Part shown: positions 40,393 to 51,679 of the stretch, piece after piece
Position numbering within the stretch: position 1 is the first letter of the stretch
Layout of the letters: the number at the start of each line of letters is the position of its first letter
Assembly (NCBI GenBank): GCA_014529385.2
Contig: CM043962.1
Span: forward strand, 122,659,970-122,723,969
Length of the DNA stretch: 64,000 nucleotides
Origin: Adiantum capillus-veneris
Taxonomy: Eukaryota > Streptophyta > Polypodiopsida > Polypodiales > Pteridaceae
Direction of reading: 5' to 3'
Translations under genes and position numbers: made by a program
Notes under the pieces: model-generated
Database searches by the model: none
What the model saw: only the letters and a program-made list of their open reading frames with translations
Told to the model about the DNA's origin: nothing

Positions 40393-40410
40393 TTTAGGGT
40401 TTAGGGTTCA
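40393..40410 (+). promoter_or_regulatory. Telo-box-like (TTTAGGG)2
   Basis: Two tandem copies of the plant telomere heptamer (tttagggtttaggg) stand in the CACTA-2 leader. Such telo-box motifs are common in plant promoters and 5' leaders. It is too short to be a telomere. Confidence 0.5.
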
Positions 40411-40718
40411 ACTTTGTGTTTGTGTATGTGTTTTTGCAAGTTCCAAGACATTTACAACTTCTTTTATTGCTCAAATAGCACGAATGTGAGTGCTCAAACC
40501 TCTAAATGCATATTAAATTTATTTAAATTGATTTGTATAATAATAAAAGAAAGTTTCATGCTTTAAACTTTGAATGCTTTAAAAGAAATTATGGTTTGTG
40601 CTGTGAAATTTCATTTTGAATTATGATTTTTTTTTTTTTAATGAAAAAATCTTGTTTTGAAGAATTTTTGTTTTGAATCGTGTCGTTTTTGAAATTATGT
40701 AATTGATGGGGTTTATGT

Positions 40719-41030
40719 TTTAGGTTAATTTTAGGTTATAAATTAAGTTAGGTTAGGTTATCTTATACGTTAGGTTAGGTTAAGTCAAGCTACATTAGGT
40801 TATACGTTAGGTTAGTTTATCTTATACGTTAGGTTAGGTTAAGCTATGTTAGGTTGATTAGGTTAGGTTAGGTTAAGCTACGTAAGGTTAGGTTAGGTTA
40901 GGTTATCTTATACGTTAAGTTAGGTTAGGTTATCTTATACGTTAAGTTAGGTTAAGTTAAGCTATGTTCGGTTAGGTTAGCTTAGCTTAGGTTAGGTTAA
41001 GATACGTTAGGTTAGGTTAGGTGAAGCTAT
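40719..41030 (+). repeat. TTAGG-like pentamer array, block 1
   Basis: ttaggttaggttagg runs alternate with ttatcttatacgttagg and ttaagctatgttagg phrases. The base period is 5 (TTAGG), not the plant heptamer TTTAGGG. Confidence 0.85.
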
Positions 41031-42370
41031 GTTCAGCAATACGGCAAGCCATAGAGCTTATCCACAATGCATATTAAAAACAACACAATGGCGATCCGTT
41101 CATCAATATGGCAAGCCATAAAGCTTACCCACAACGCATATGCATTGTGAGCAAGCTCTATGGCTTTCCCTATTGCCAACGACTTGCAAATGTGATGTTT
41201 ATATGTCCGCGAGTGGTTTTCAAGTCCTAAAACAGCAAAGCGGCCCAGAAAATAACACTGTGGCAAGCCATTTGACAATACGGCAAGCCATAGAGATTGC
41301 CACAATGCATATGCGTTGTGGGCAAGCTCTATGGCTTTCCATTGTGTTTTCTAGATGTCTGCAAGTGGGTTTTAAATCCTAAAATAGCTAAGTGGTCCTA
41401 AAAACAACACAATGGCAAGCCTTTTGGCAATACGGCAAGCCATGGATCTTGCTTACAATGCATATGCATTGTGGGAAAGCTTTATGACTTGTCGTATTGC
41501 CAAACCGCTCCCCATTGTGTTGTCTATATGTTTACGAGCGATTTTCAAGTGCTAAAATTGCCTCGTGTCTCTAAAAACAACATAATGGCGATCCGTTTGG
41601 CATTACAGCAAGCCATAAAGCTTGTGCACAAGGCATATTCATTGAGGGCAAGCTCTCTTGATTTCTGTATTGCCAACAACTTTACATTGTGTTGTTTTTA
41701 TGTCCGCAAGCGGTTTTCAAGCCCTAAAATACCTAAAAACAACACAATGGTAAGTTGTTTGGCAATACGACAATCCATAGAGTTTCCCACAAAGCATATG
41801 AATTGTGTGCAAGCTCTATGGTTTGCTCTATTTCCAAAAGGCTAGCCATTGTACTGTCTATATGTCCGCGAGCAATTTTCAAGCTTTAAAATTGCCTCAC
41901 AGCCCTAAAAACAACACAATGGAGATCCGTTTGGAAAAATGGAAATCCATAGAGCTTGCCCACAATGCATATGCATTGTGGGAAATCTCTATGGCTTGCC
42001 GTATTGCCAATGGCCGGCCATTGTGTTGTCTATATATTTGCGAGCAATTTTCAAGCGCTAAAATTGCCTCGTATCCCTAAAAACAACACAATAACGATCC
42101 GTTTGGCAATACGGCAAGCCATAAAGCTTGCCCACAAGACATATGCATTGTGGGCAAGCTCTATGGCTTTCCATATTTCCAACGGTTCGCCATTGTGTTG
42201 TCTATATGTTTGCGAGCGGTTTTTAGGCCCTAAAATCACTTCGCAACCCTAAAAATGACACAATGGTGAGGTGTTTGTCAAATTGTGAAGCCATAGAGCT
42301 TGCTAACATCGCATATGCATTATGGGAAAGCTGTATGGCTTGCTGTTTTGCCAAACGCGTCACCATTGTG
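41031..42370 (+). repeat. ~172-bp tandem array of palindromic units
   Basis: At least eight units occur, each centred on gcatatgc or a variant. The dyad centres lie near 41,139, 41,310, 41,463, 41,636, 41,797, 41,970, 42,142 and 42,314 (spacings 171, 153, 173, 161, 173, 172, 172). Within a unit, a left arm running from caacacaatgg through ggcaatacggcaagcc to gcccacaatgcat is mirrored by its reverse complement. The unit at 42,084-42,200 spans 117 bp with arms of about 58 bp. Open frames through the array are by-products of the repeat. Confidence 0.9.
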
Positions 42371-42375
42371 TTGTT

Positions 42376-42625
42376 TCTATGTTAGGTTAGGTTAGGCTAG
42401 GTTTAAGTTATAGTTTAGGTGAGATTATAGGTTAAGTTAGGGCTAACGACAAATTATTAGTAGAATAAATGCAAACGGACTTCGAAAACGACTTGTGTAC
42501 TTCTAAAAATGCAAATGAACTTTGGTTAGGTTAGGTTATAGGTTAGGTTATAGGTTAGGTTTAGGTTATAAGTTAGGTTAGTTTTAGGTTAAAGGTTAGG
42601 TTAGATTATAGGTTAGGTTAGAGCT
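42376..42625 (+). repeat. TTAGG-like pentamer array, block 2
   Basis: Runs of ggttaggttagg and aggttataggttagg flank a short unique piece with acaaattattagtagaa. This block closes the palindromic array on its right, mirroring block 1 on its left. Confidence 0.8.
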
Positions 42626-43400
42626 AGCGACGAATTAATAGTAGAAAAATGCAATCGAACTTCAAAATTGCACACAGACTTCAAGAACCTTAATATATAG
42701 TCATTCACCAATAAAGACAAGATTATTACCATGTGGTCCTAATCTCCGTGCACCTCTAGACGGAGGTCTGCGGAGATCAGGCCTGGCTAGAGAATGTGAG
42801 GTTGTTAGAGCTAGCAGCATATAGTAGAAAAAACGCAATCGAACTTCAAAAGTGCACACAAACTTCAAGAACCTTAATACATAGTCATTGACCAAGAAAG
42901 ACGAGATTATTACCCTCGAGTCCTAAATCTCCGTGCACCTCTAGACCAAGGTGTGCAGGGATCAAGCCTGGCTAGAGAATGTAAGGTTGTTAGAGCTAGC
43001 AGCAAATATAGAAAAAACGCAATCGGACTTCAAAAGTGCACACAGAATTCAAGAAGCTTAATATATACTCATTGACCAATAAAGATGACATTATTACCCT
43101 ATGGTCCTAATCTCCTTGCACCTCTATGTTGAGCTATATACACTCTAGACCGAGGTGTGCGGGATCGAGCTTGGCTAGAGAATGTGAGGTTGTTAGAGCT
43201 AGTAGCAATTAGTTGAAAAAACGCAATCCGACTTCAAAAGTGCACACAGCCTTCAAGAACTTTTATATATAGTCATTGACCAATAAAGATGAGATTATTA
43301 CCCTGTGGTCCTAATCTCCATGCACCTCTAGATTGAGGTGTGCGGGGATCGGGCCTGGCTAGAGAATGTAAGGTTGTCATGTACTTATTAGTGTGTAGTT
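42626..43400 (+). repeat. ~184-bp tandem array derived from the transposase leader
   Basis: Four units contain gtcattgaccaataaagatgag, ggtcctaatctccgtgcacctctaga (given here as ggtcctaatctccgtgc), and gcctggctagagaatgtgagg. The gtcattg anchors lie at 42,700, 42,884, about 43,068 and 43,272 (spacing 184, 184, 204, the last with an inserted duplication). CACTA-1 has one copy of the same sequence directly upstream of its transposase (about 34,180-34,285, minus strand). Confidence 0.85.
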
Positions 43401-43449
43401 ATAACAACTAGAGTGTTTAATTATCTGTTGCATCATTGGTAGATAAAGT

Positions 43450-44512
43450 ATGGACAATAGGATGGCATGTCCTTGTGCGCATTGCAATCATCAGATCTTT
43501 CAAAAATGAAAAATCTGCGACCAACACATATGCAATCACGGTCTCTTTCCGACAGAGCAACTACAAGACCCCTGTTATCAATCTCATGGTCTAGAGATTG
43601 AAGGTCAAACTCTACAAGTAGATATTGCTCCAACTGCATACCAAAGAAGACAATTTTCAAACGAGCAACCATCGACTGAGAACGCAGTACTATGGACCAA
43701 CCTTAGTCATCCCATTCATATAGATGGCATGATAGAAACGATAAAGAGGGCAAGATGCTGCAAAGTCTTGCATGCATGCCTCTTTACAGTGGTGCAAAAA
43801 TCTCAGTTCTCCGTACCGCATTGGCAATGCTTAATTTGCAGTCTGATGCCTCAGTCACAAAGCTTTTCAGGTAGATAAATTGTATCCTAAGAACGATAAA
43901 GTGCAAATTACAGTTCATAAAAAGTGATCAAAGGGCTCACTTGTTCATGTAACGACAGGTTGCTCAATGAGCAAATCTTGCCAGAAGGGAATCACATGCC
44001 CCCTACCCATCTAGCCGCTAAAAAGCTTCTTACTAACTTGGGCTTGGATTATCACAAAATACATCAACGTCCTAATGATTGTATAGTTTTTTGCAATGAG
44101 TATGAAAACTTGGAACAGTGTCCCAATTGTGGATCAAACAAGTACAGGGAGGACACACAAGGAAAATGTATCCTTGCAAAGGACCTTCGACACTTTCCTA
44201 TCATTCCAAGAATAAAGAGCATGTTCAAGTGCAAGTCCATATCCGCTTTGATGACATGGCACTCAAATACTAGATCGATAGATGATGTGATGCGGGTGCC
44301 TACTAACTCTCGTGCATGGAGGCACATAGAGGAAAGTTGGCCTACATTTAAGAACAAGCCTTGATCTATCCACTTTGGTCTGGCAATGGACGGAGTAAAC
44401 CCATTAGGACTATGGAGTGCGTCATGGAGCACGTGGCCTATTTGTCTGGTTCATCATAATCTTCCACCATGGCTCACTATCTAGAAGGTCCATCTATCGT
44501 TGTCATTGATCA
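43450..44512 (+). pseudogene. CACTA-2 transposase, 5' part
   Basis: ATG 43,450 starts MDNRMACPCAHCNHQIFQK, a Transpos_assoc-type cysteine-rich start, then TGA (W position) and a frameshift. Near the exon end LYSGAKISVLRTALAM and SDASVTKLFR are readable. The intron is 43,871-43,958 (88 bp, GTAGAT...CAG), at exactly the same codon position as the 81-bp intron of CACTA-1. Exon 2 is open to TGA 44,362: LLNEQILPEGNHMPPTH, LGLDYHKIHQRPNDCIVF, the CPNCG zinc pair, FPIIPRIKSMF. After the stop, GLAMDGVNPLGLW continues to 44,512, where the TCCTA target site of the chromovirus interrupts the gene. The protein would be the catalytic CACTA transposase. Confidence 0.88.
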
Positions 44513-44517
44513 TCCTA

Positions 44518-46132
44518 TGTAATGGAATTGGCCTATTTAATTTGAGAGTAGAGAAAATTAATGAGAGTACTTTTGAGAAATGACTTTGTGAGCATAGCGG
44601 GTGAGCATAATTGAAGATGGAAACATAATCATAGCAATCAGCCAACTTGGCATGAACAATACTTTTGCAAGAGAGAGAATTTAGAGAACGTGACAGCAAT
44701 TGAGGACCGGATTTATGTGGAGCCGGTCCCCCCTCCAATAGGCATGTGTATTAAGATTTCTCCCATTGAGAGAGACTTGTTACAATACAATTTTTGTGTT
44801 CCTTGTGACCTAGGTGATGCAATGAAGATGGAAAGCTTCATGCATCACAAACATAACATAAACTTGAAGAAAGCTTTACTATCCCAAGCCTCAGTCCCAA
44901 GACCTCAAACACCTTCGAAGGTGGAGAGAGCTAGCAAGGAATGAGGGTAGGTAAGAGGAAGAAGAAACATTTCGTAGGAGAAAGAATTAGTTCCTCACTT
45001 ATCATAACTCTTGTTGCTAGCATACATAATAGCATAGTAATGAAGAAGAAGGAGACGGCAAGCTTAAGCATTGAAGCATGGCTCTTGGTTGGATTTGCAC
45101 TCCATATCCAAGAGTGTTGGTGTAGGCTCTCAACCTCTACTTGCTTGGAGAAGGAGAGGGAGCTCTTGCACTTTGCATAGCACACAATGAGAGTGTTTGT
45201 GAGTGTGTGTGGGTGAGTATACCCCCTAAGAAACCCCCTACCTTGCTTGGGTTGACCCCCCCTTGTAGCTCATGCTTAAAGCTCATTGGACCCCTCCAGG
45301 CCTAGCCAATCACAAGCAGGAGGCATTACAAGCAGCAAGGGTAGCCTTGAGACAAGTGTCCCTCTTTCCCCTTTGAGAGAGAGGGCTAGATAAATGCTAA
45401 ATTATTTAATTAAATCTCCTAAATTATTATTGGACCCCTTGGGTGGCCAACCAATAGGCTTCAGGCACACCATGAGGGCAACATGAGGAGGAACTTGACA
45501 AGTGTCGCTTTTGCTTTCTTTGTACCATGCATGCCTTGTGTGAGTGTGTGGGTGTTCTCTCTAATCCCCCCTCATGTAGGGCTCGCCCCCTCCTTGTAGG
45601 GATTGAATCTTTGACTTTTTGACACCTAAAGCCCCTCATGCATAGGCCCAGTTCCCACCACAAGCTTGGCTCATAAGCACTTTAAGCTTGGGCTGGGTTC
45701 TCACCTCAAGTGCAACCCTAGCATCTCAAGCATGTCAAGCACCTCAAGCATCTCAATAATTAAGCACCTCAAGAATATCAAGCACCTCAAGCACCTTAGT
45801 CATCAAGCAGGACAAGCACCTCGAGCTGGGTCGGGTTCTTGCGCCTCAAGCTCAGCCCTAGCTTACTTAAGGTCAAAGGCCTTTTACACACATTATTGGA
45901 GGTCTTCAATGAAGCTAACCCTAAGGTCTTATGCTCCATTTGTTAGCCTTGATCTTTGATAGACCATCTCTCATTTGGGCCCCTTTACCATTGGCCCCGT
46001 GTTGAGATAGATCTATAAGCACATGTCTATATCTTAACACTTGTTCCCGTTTATTCTCCCACATTAAGTGATCAATTTAATATGAGAAAATCATTTGGGT
46101 TGGTTAGATATTAGATATTAGATTTTATGACA
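44518..46132 (-). repeat. 3' LTR of the chromovirus (1,615 bp)
   Basis: Begins TGTAATGGAATTGG on the plus strand and ends TTATGACA at 46,132. It matches 51,680-53,315 throughout. A caagcacctc-type short tandem repeat lies at about 45,725-45,825. The plus-strand frame at 44,941-45,180 recurs in the other LTR simply because the LTRs are copies. Confidence 0.95.
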
Positions 46133-46557
46133 TTACCTATCTCTTGAAATCATAGTCGTCCTCGACTATGAGGTAGAAGAGATAAAGCCTTAGTCATTAG
46201 TCAATTTTACTTAGCGGGTAGAGGATCCCTTTTTACCCTACGACATCTTTCCAAGATGGATGACTAATCCATTTGGTGCTTGGGAGACATAACTGCCGCA
46301 AGCATATATGATCTTTAGTCCATTTCATTCTCCCAAAGTAGAGTGACAAATTCTACTTGGTGTTTGAGAGACGTCGTCATCACAAACATGATTCTAAGCA
46401 TGCATACTAGTTAAATTTGTGCACAATTAAAAAGAGGACTAGTCTTATAAGACAAAAACATGAGTCATTTAAAAGACATTTGTACATTTGCTTACTCTAA
46501 TGTAGCATTCTAAGCATTCACAAGGTTCATACTATCCTTAAGCTGTATTCCTTTCAT
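46133..46557 (-). other. 3' untranslated part of the chromovirus with polypurine tract
   Basis: No coding is seen. Directly next to the LTR the minus strand reads tcaagagataggtaa before TGTCATAAAA, a modest polypurine tract in the expected place. Confidence 0.5.
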
Positions 46558-46860
46558 CTATATAGCATCTTCAAAAGGATAATTTTTGAACTTAATAAGA
46601 TACCGTCGGATAATCTTACCATGTCGTAGTACCTTGTCTTCATGCCGAAGGACAACTTCGGGTCGTAGCACCTCTTCTTGGTCTTCAAATTTGGGAGGGT
46701 CTTCAATAATTGGTTCAGTTGGTGGCTCTCCTTTGTAAGGCTTAAGTAGGCTTACATGAAAGGCATTGTGTATGAGCCAATGGTTGGGCAACTTGAGTTG
46801 ATAAGACGTCTCATTGATGGGCTTCAAGATTTGGAAAGGACCATAGTATCTTTTTGTTAG
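46558..46860 (-). pseudogene. Chromovirus integrase C-terminus and chromodomain
   Basis: The frame shows the GPY/F-type end of integrase (SYQLKLPNHWLIHNAFHVSLL) in shortened form (NAFHVSLLKPY), then a chromodomain: EVVLRHEDKVLRHG, IRRYLIKFKNYPFEDA. The chromodomain targets integration to particular chromatin. After PFEDAI comes TAG (46,560-46,558) exactly where chromodomains have the conserved Trp. Coding sense then continues (MKGIQL), so this is a Trp-to-stop change. Confidence 0.8.
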
Positions 46861-47860
46861 TTTAGCATAATACTTTTGATGGCCCGTAGGATTTTTGCCC
46901 GTCGTTTTCCTTAATCGAGCCTTAGGAAGCTTGAGTAAGACCCAATCATTTTCTTTGAATATTAAGGCTCTTCTGTGCTTACCATCAGCAGCTTTTTGCC
47001 TTTGTTGAGAGATGGATATAGCCTCCTTAATCTTTTGAAAAGATTCTTGTAGGTCACGGCTATACTCATCGGCGGCTAGGATCTTCCCTAGTGTACTTTG
47101 AGTAGCAAGGGACTTTTAGGTCTTCCCTCAATGATCTCAAAAGGTGCTTTTCCCGTAGAAGTATGTACAGTATTATTGTAGGCATACTCTACAAGAGGTA
47201 AGTACTTGTCCTATTGTGAGCGTTGATCTACTTCGGTAACATAAGTCTTGAGTAGATCGAGTATCGTAAGATTGGCTATCTCACTTTGGCCATCCGTTTG
47301 TGGGTGATAGGCCGAAGAGAAATTCAATCTTGTTCCTAGATTTTCAAAGAGACCTTTCCAAAAATTACTGGTCATTCTAGGATCTCTATCTGACATGATG
47401 GATGTGGGTAATCCATGGTGCTTGAAAATATGAGATATGAAGAGAGTTGCCATTTGATGTGCCTTAATAGTCTTTTTGACAGGAAAAAAATGTGCTTGCT
47501 TGCTAAATCTGTCAACTATTGTCCGTATTCCTGTATTCCCATGGATAGACTTGGGTAATCCAAAGATGAAATCCATGGATATACTCTCCCATGGTGAATT
47601 TGGGATAGGCAATGGCTAGAGTAATCCAGGTTGCTTCCCTCTATCATACTTGGTCTTTTGGCATACTACACATTTTGAAACATACTCTTGTATGTCCACT
47701 CTCATGGTAGGCCAATCGAAGTACGTCTCTACTCCTCGAAGAGTAGGTTGAATACCTCTATGCCCCGCATATGGAGGAGCATGGGATTCATACATAACTT
47801 TCTCACGAAGGGAATGGGTAACACATAGCCTATTGCTGTGGAGAAGATAATCATCCTACA
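46861..47860 (-). pseudogene. Chromovirus integrase
   Basis: The zinc-binding part at about 47,830-47,650 has His-His (ESHAPPYAGHRGI) and a CVVCQ pair. The catalytic core follows in the frame 47,612-47,211: ISMDFIFGLP (first Asp), SIMSDRDPRM (second Asp) and YHPQTDGQSEIAN (Glu). Between the zinc part and the core is one TAG (about 47,616). Below 47,211 the C-terminal part is shifted and interrupted. The enzyme would join the cDNA ends to target DNA, making the 5-bp duplication seen at this site. Confidence 0.85.
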
Positions 47861-49713
47861 AGGTGGATGGTTCCTCTTTCTTCCCCAAAGAAAGGGCTGA
47901 CATTATGTCTCTAAAGTCATGGTCAGTAGCATACTCATCTATCATAGAGGATAGATCATTGTGAGTAGCTATAGACACCACTTTAACTTTGGGTCGTTGT
48001 GAAAGTGCTTCGGCCACTTGATTGTGCTTACCAGCTATGTGAGCAATATGGAAATTAAATTGCAATTTGCCCACCTCATTTGTTTGTCGGAAAGCTTGGT
48101 TTGTGTCATGAAATACTTGAGACTTTGATGGTCGGTTCGTAGGATAAATGGAGTCCCCAATAGGTATTGCTTTCATGTGTCTAGGGCATGTAGAACAGCT
48201 AAAAGCTCTTTCTCATAAATGCCCAAGACTCGTTCATCAATATTGAGGCTTCGGCTCTCATATGCTTTGGCATGCCCTTCTTGAAGCAAAAATGCTCCAA
48301 GGCAATCACCACAAGCATCACATTGGACCTCAAATGGCTTTGAGAGATCCAGAAGCACGAGGACTGGTTGGGAAGTAAGCTTCTCTTTGAGATTTTCAAA
48401 AGAATTTTGCTCTTAGCAGTCCATACAAACTTAACGTTCTTCTTAGTTAAGTCGTGTAGTGGTCCTGCTACTTGAGAGAATTTTGCTATGAAGTGTCTAT
48501 AGTATGCGCACATACCAACAAAGCTTCTTCGCTCATGTAGATTTCTTGCGTTAGGCCATGCTTTTATTACCTCTAACTTTGATGGATCCATTCGGATACC
48601 ATCTTTAGAGATAATATGACCTAGGTATTGAATCTCTTGAAGGAAGAATTCACTTTTCTTTTAGTTGCGAAAAAGCTTGTTCTCCCTCAATGCTTGAAAA
48701 ATCACTTGGAGATGTTGCTTATGTTCCTCCAAAGACTTGGAGTAGACGATGATATCATCAAAGAACACTCCAGTGAATTTGCGGTATCGTCTAAAAATTT
48801 TCTCCATCAAACGATTGAACGTAGCTGGTGCATTAGTCAAGCCAAAAGGCATGACTAGATATTCATAAATACCAAACGTTGTACGAAACACGGTCTTTAA
48901 GATATCTTCATCCACTATCCTTATTTGATGATAGCCACTCTTAAGGTCAATCCTACTGAAGTAGGTAGAGCCTTGTAGCTTATCAAACAGATCTTCTACA
49001 CAAGGTACGGGAAATCTGTTTTTGATATTGATATGGTTTAGTGCTCGATAGTCCACACACATACGGTATGTACCATCTTTCTTTTGCACTAAAAGGACTG
49101 GAGAACAAAAGGGAGAGGAACTAGTCCTCACCATCCCTTTGTCTACCAGCTCTTGTACTTGCCTCATGATCTCCTCTTGTTGAGCTTGTGAGACTCGATA
49201 AGGAGGCTTGTTAGGTGGTGAGATTCCAAGAAGGAGCTCAATGCGATAGTCATCATCCCCTCGTTTTGGAGTTAAGTCCATAGGGATATCATCGATGAAC
49301 ACATCTTGGAATCCTTTTAGAAAATTAGACAAGTCTAACTCTTCTTGATTCCTACCATTTACATTTGATGAAACATTAGTATCTTTTAGAGACTCTTTGA
49401 CAAAAATCATGTACGCAGAAACTGAGCTCTTCATTGACTTATCAAAAGCAAGAGGATTTACAAGTGGAATAGTGCGACCATGCTCACTAGCATCTATATA
49501 CATGTTCTTTCCCCTGTAGGTGAAGTAGATTCTCCTTTCAGGGAACTTCATGTTGGCAGCCATGCGATCAAACCATGGTGCCCCTAGGATAACATCCTCA
49601 TGTTGGAGAGGAGAGATGAAGAAGTCTTCTTTGTCGACATAGCTTTGGACATGAAGCCTCAACTTCCCAATCAAGGGAGTAACGGAGGCTTTGTTGTCCC
49701 TTGAAAGCTGCAT
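47861..49713 (-). pseudogene. Chromovirus reverse transcriptase and RNase H
   Basis: The open frame 49,713-48,661 includes the end of protease (DVILGAPWFDRM). RT motifs in order are VRTSSSPFCSPVLLVQKKDG, CVDYRALN, FSRIDLKSGYHQI, LVMPFGLTNAPATF and VFFDDIIVYS (Asp-Asp codons 48,759-48,754; FFDD in place of YXDD). A single TAA (48,663-48,661) then separates GHIISKDG-type connection sequence and the RNase H, which is split over three frames (VQCDACGDCLGAFLLQEGH; AHIAGKHNQVAEALSQ). It would reverse-transcribe element RNA. At least one stop and two frameshifts are present. Confidence 0.9.
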
Positions 49714-50287
49714 CAGCCACTACTATATCTCCCATCTCAAAATCTTGAATGCCCAACTTGGTGGCCAACTCCGTTGATATGAAGTTAAGAGTAGAGCCAG
49801 GGTCAAACAAGATGAAGGCATCATGCTCTCTTACCTTTCCCCAAGCATATGAAAGTGATGATCCTTTGCAATGAGCATCCTCTTTTGGAGCTTCGATGGT
49901 GGAAGCCCTAGGAGTCTCATTGCGAGTATTCTTCTTGGGGCAAGAACGATAGCCATGTCCTTGCTCCCCACACTTGAAACACTTATGGTCCTTGCGAAAA
50001 GCTTCAAGCTCTTCAAGAGAGAGTTTGTTTTTACCTTTGTAAAATCCCTTCTCCTTGGACCGATTGTTGTTGTTGCTGGAAGTGACTTGGGAAGTATTTT
50101 GAACATTGGTTTTCCCCTTTGCATCATTTTTGTCTTTGCTTTCCATGGGCTTGACATTACATCTAGCCCCTTGATGGCAATTGATGCGTGAAGCAACCAT
50201 GGTGTGATGGATTACTTTGCTAATAGTACTAGGCCGTTGAGGGTTTATGTATTCGGCCATCTCTTCAGGTAATCCCGCACAAAATTG
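49700..50287 (-). pseudogene. Chromovirus zinc knuckle and protease
   Basis: The frame is continuous with gag through a TAG (50,290-50,288). It contains a Lys/Asn-rich linker, a CCHC knuckle CFKCGEQGHGYRSC (49,981-49,940) and the retropepsin site FILFDPGSTLNFIS (Asp codon 49,804-49,802). Here the triad is D-P-G-S. A frameshift near 49,705 separates this from the RT frame. Confidence 0.85.
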
Positions 50288-51265
50288 CTACCTTTGCTCA
50301 ACAAAGTCTATCTTTTGAAAGACAGTATCCTTGAGATGTAAATCCCAAAACTTGTCTACGTACTTGTGGATAGACTCATGAGAGAGAAGCTTCAAGCTGC
50401 GCCATTCAATAAGCACTTTGTCTTTTGCCTCGCTTGCAAGGAATTGCTTCATGATGGAAACTCGTAGATTTTTCCATGTCTTTGGGGCTTCACCATTGCC
50501 ACGAAGGCTAGCCCACCATTGAAGAGCTGATTTTTGGAAGTGCATAGCTACATGGCGTGTCTTGGAGGACTCTGTGAAGCCCTCGTCTCCAAAGGCCGCA
50601 TCAAATTGCTGGATGAAGGCCAACACTTTGTCGGTAGCACCAAAGGTGCCATCATAGGTGAGAAAAGAGATACTCCTTCCTCCCTCCTTGAACTTCTTTA
50701 GCTTTTGTGACCTTCGCCATGTAGGAAATGATTTGCGATGTCCTCCCCTCTTGTATTCTCTAGGCCAATAGCCATAACTTTCATTGGAAGAGGAGGAAGG
50801 TGAAGAAGAAGGAGAAGAGGGTGACCTCTTCCTAGCCCTTTTCTTCCTTTGTTTCCTCTCTTGCCTTTCAGAGTGATGAGGAGAAGGACTATGTGTTGAT
50901 CTTTTCCTCTTGGGAGGAGTGGGCGATCATCTAGGCCGCCATCTTCGTGGAGCCACATCTTCAAAGGAACATAAACTTTCATTGCTTTCTTGCTCTTTGG
51001 ATTCCTCCTCTCGAATGGGAGAGAGTCTTCTTTTGGGGGTCTCTTCAAGAGGCCTCCTAAGCTCTCTCTCCTCTTGGAGAGGAAGGGAAATTCCATAAGC
51101 ACGAAGTTGTTGAGTAACTTCGGCTTGCAAAGCAGGGTTGCCCATAGCTTCTTGCAACCTAGTGACGAGATAATTCACAAACATGGAAGCATCATCATTA
51201 GCACCTTCATGTGCAAAATCAAATCTATCAATGCTCATTCTACTCTCTTGATTATTATCATCCAT
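50288..51265 (-). pseudogene. Chromovirus gag (capsid)
   Basis: Starts at MDDNNQESRMSIDRF (51,265), about 400 bp after the PBS. An acidic N-terminal part is followed by a Ser/Arg/Lys-rich linker whose reading frame shifts around 50,930 and again before 50,640. The Retrotrans_gag domain is at 50,626-50,288: FIQQFDAAFGDEGF, SALQWWASLRG, KTWKNLRVSIMKQF. It would assemble particles around the element RNA. Confidence 0.82.
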
Positions 51266-51660
51266 GTTAACAAAATTTATGTATGTACTTAGTGTATGCT
51301 TTGGAAATTCAAAACCTTAGTTGCCACTCCTCTTAGCCTTTGAAAATCGGCTCTTAAGTATCTACACCCACGGCTCGAAGTGGTTAATTATAGAGAGTAG
51401 AGGAGTAGGTCTAACATAGCAAAGTTGCCGAGGGCTATCTCCTTTCGGACTTCTTATGGCTCAATAATGGTAAATCCGTAGACAAGTCTAAAAAGACTCC
51501 ATTATTAAGTCCAAATCTCCCGAGGTGTGCACCATCCCCCACATAGTGGGCTCAACAAAACCGATAAAAGATCCGAGTTCCACTTACCCTAATATAATTA
51601 ACAACATCAACCATTTATAGGCTACTTAAGGACCTCTCTTCTTAAGAAAGAAAAGAAAAA

Positions 51661-51678
51661 CCAAATGCTCTGATACCA
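51661..51678 (-). promoter_or_regulatory. Primer-binding site (initiator Met tRNA type)
   Basis: The minus strand reads TGGTATCAGAGCATTTGG one base inside the 5' LTR. The first 12 bases are the usual plant retroelement PBS complementary to the 3' end of initiator tRNA-Met. Confidence 0.9.
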
Positions 51679-51679
51679 A

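Noticed and set aside
40719-41030. Interstitial telomere or chromosome-end sequence
   Set aside because: The unit is an irregular TTAGG pentamer, not the plant TTTAGGG, and it lies inside a transposon.
41033-42252. A series of 60-125 codon frames with recurring words such as KNNTM and CCLYVCERF
   Set aside because: They follow the 172-bp palindromic repeat on both strands and have no independent support.
44941-45180. A 79-codon frame repeated almost exactly at 52,108-52,383
   Set aside because: Both lie at the same place in the two LTRs of the chromovirus. The conservation is explained by LTR identity.
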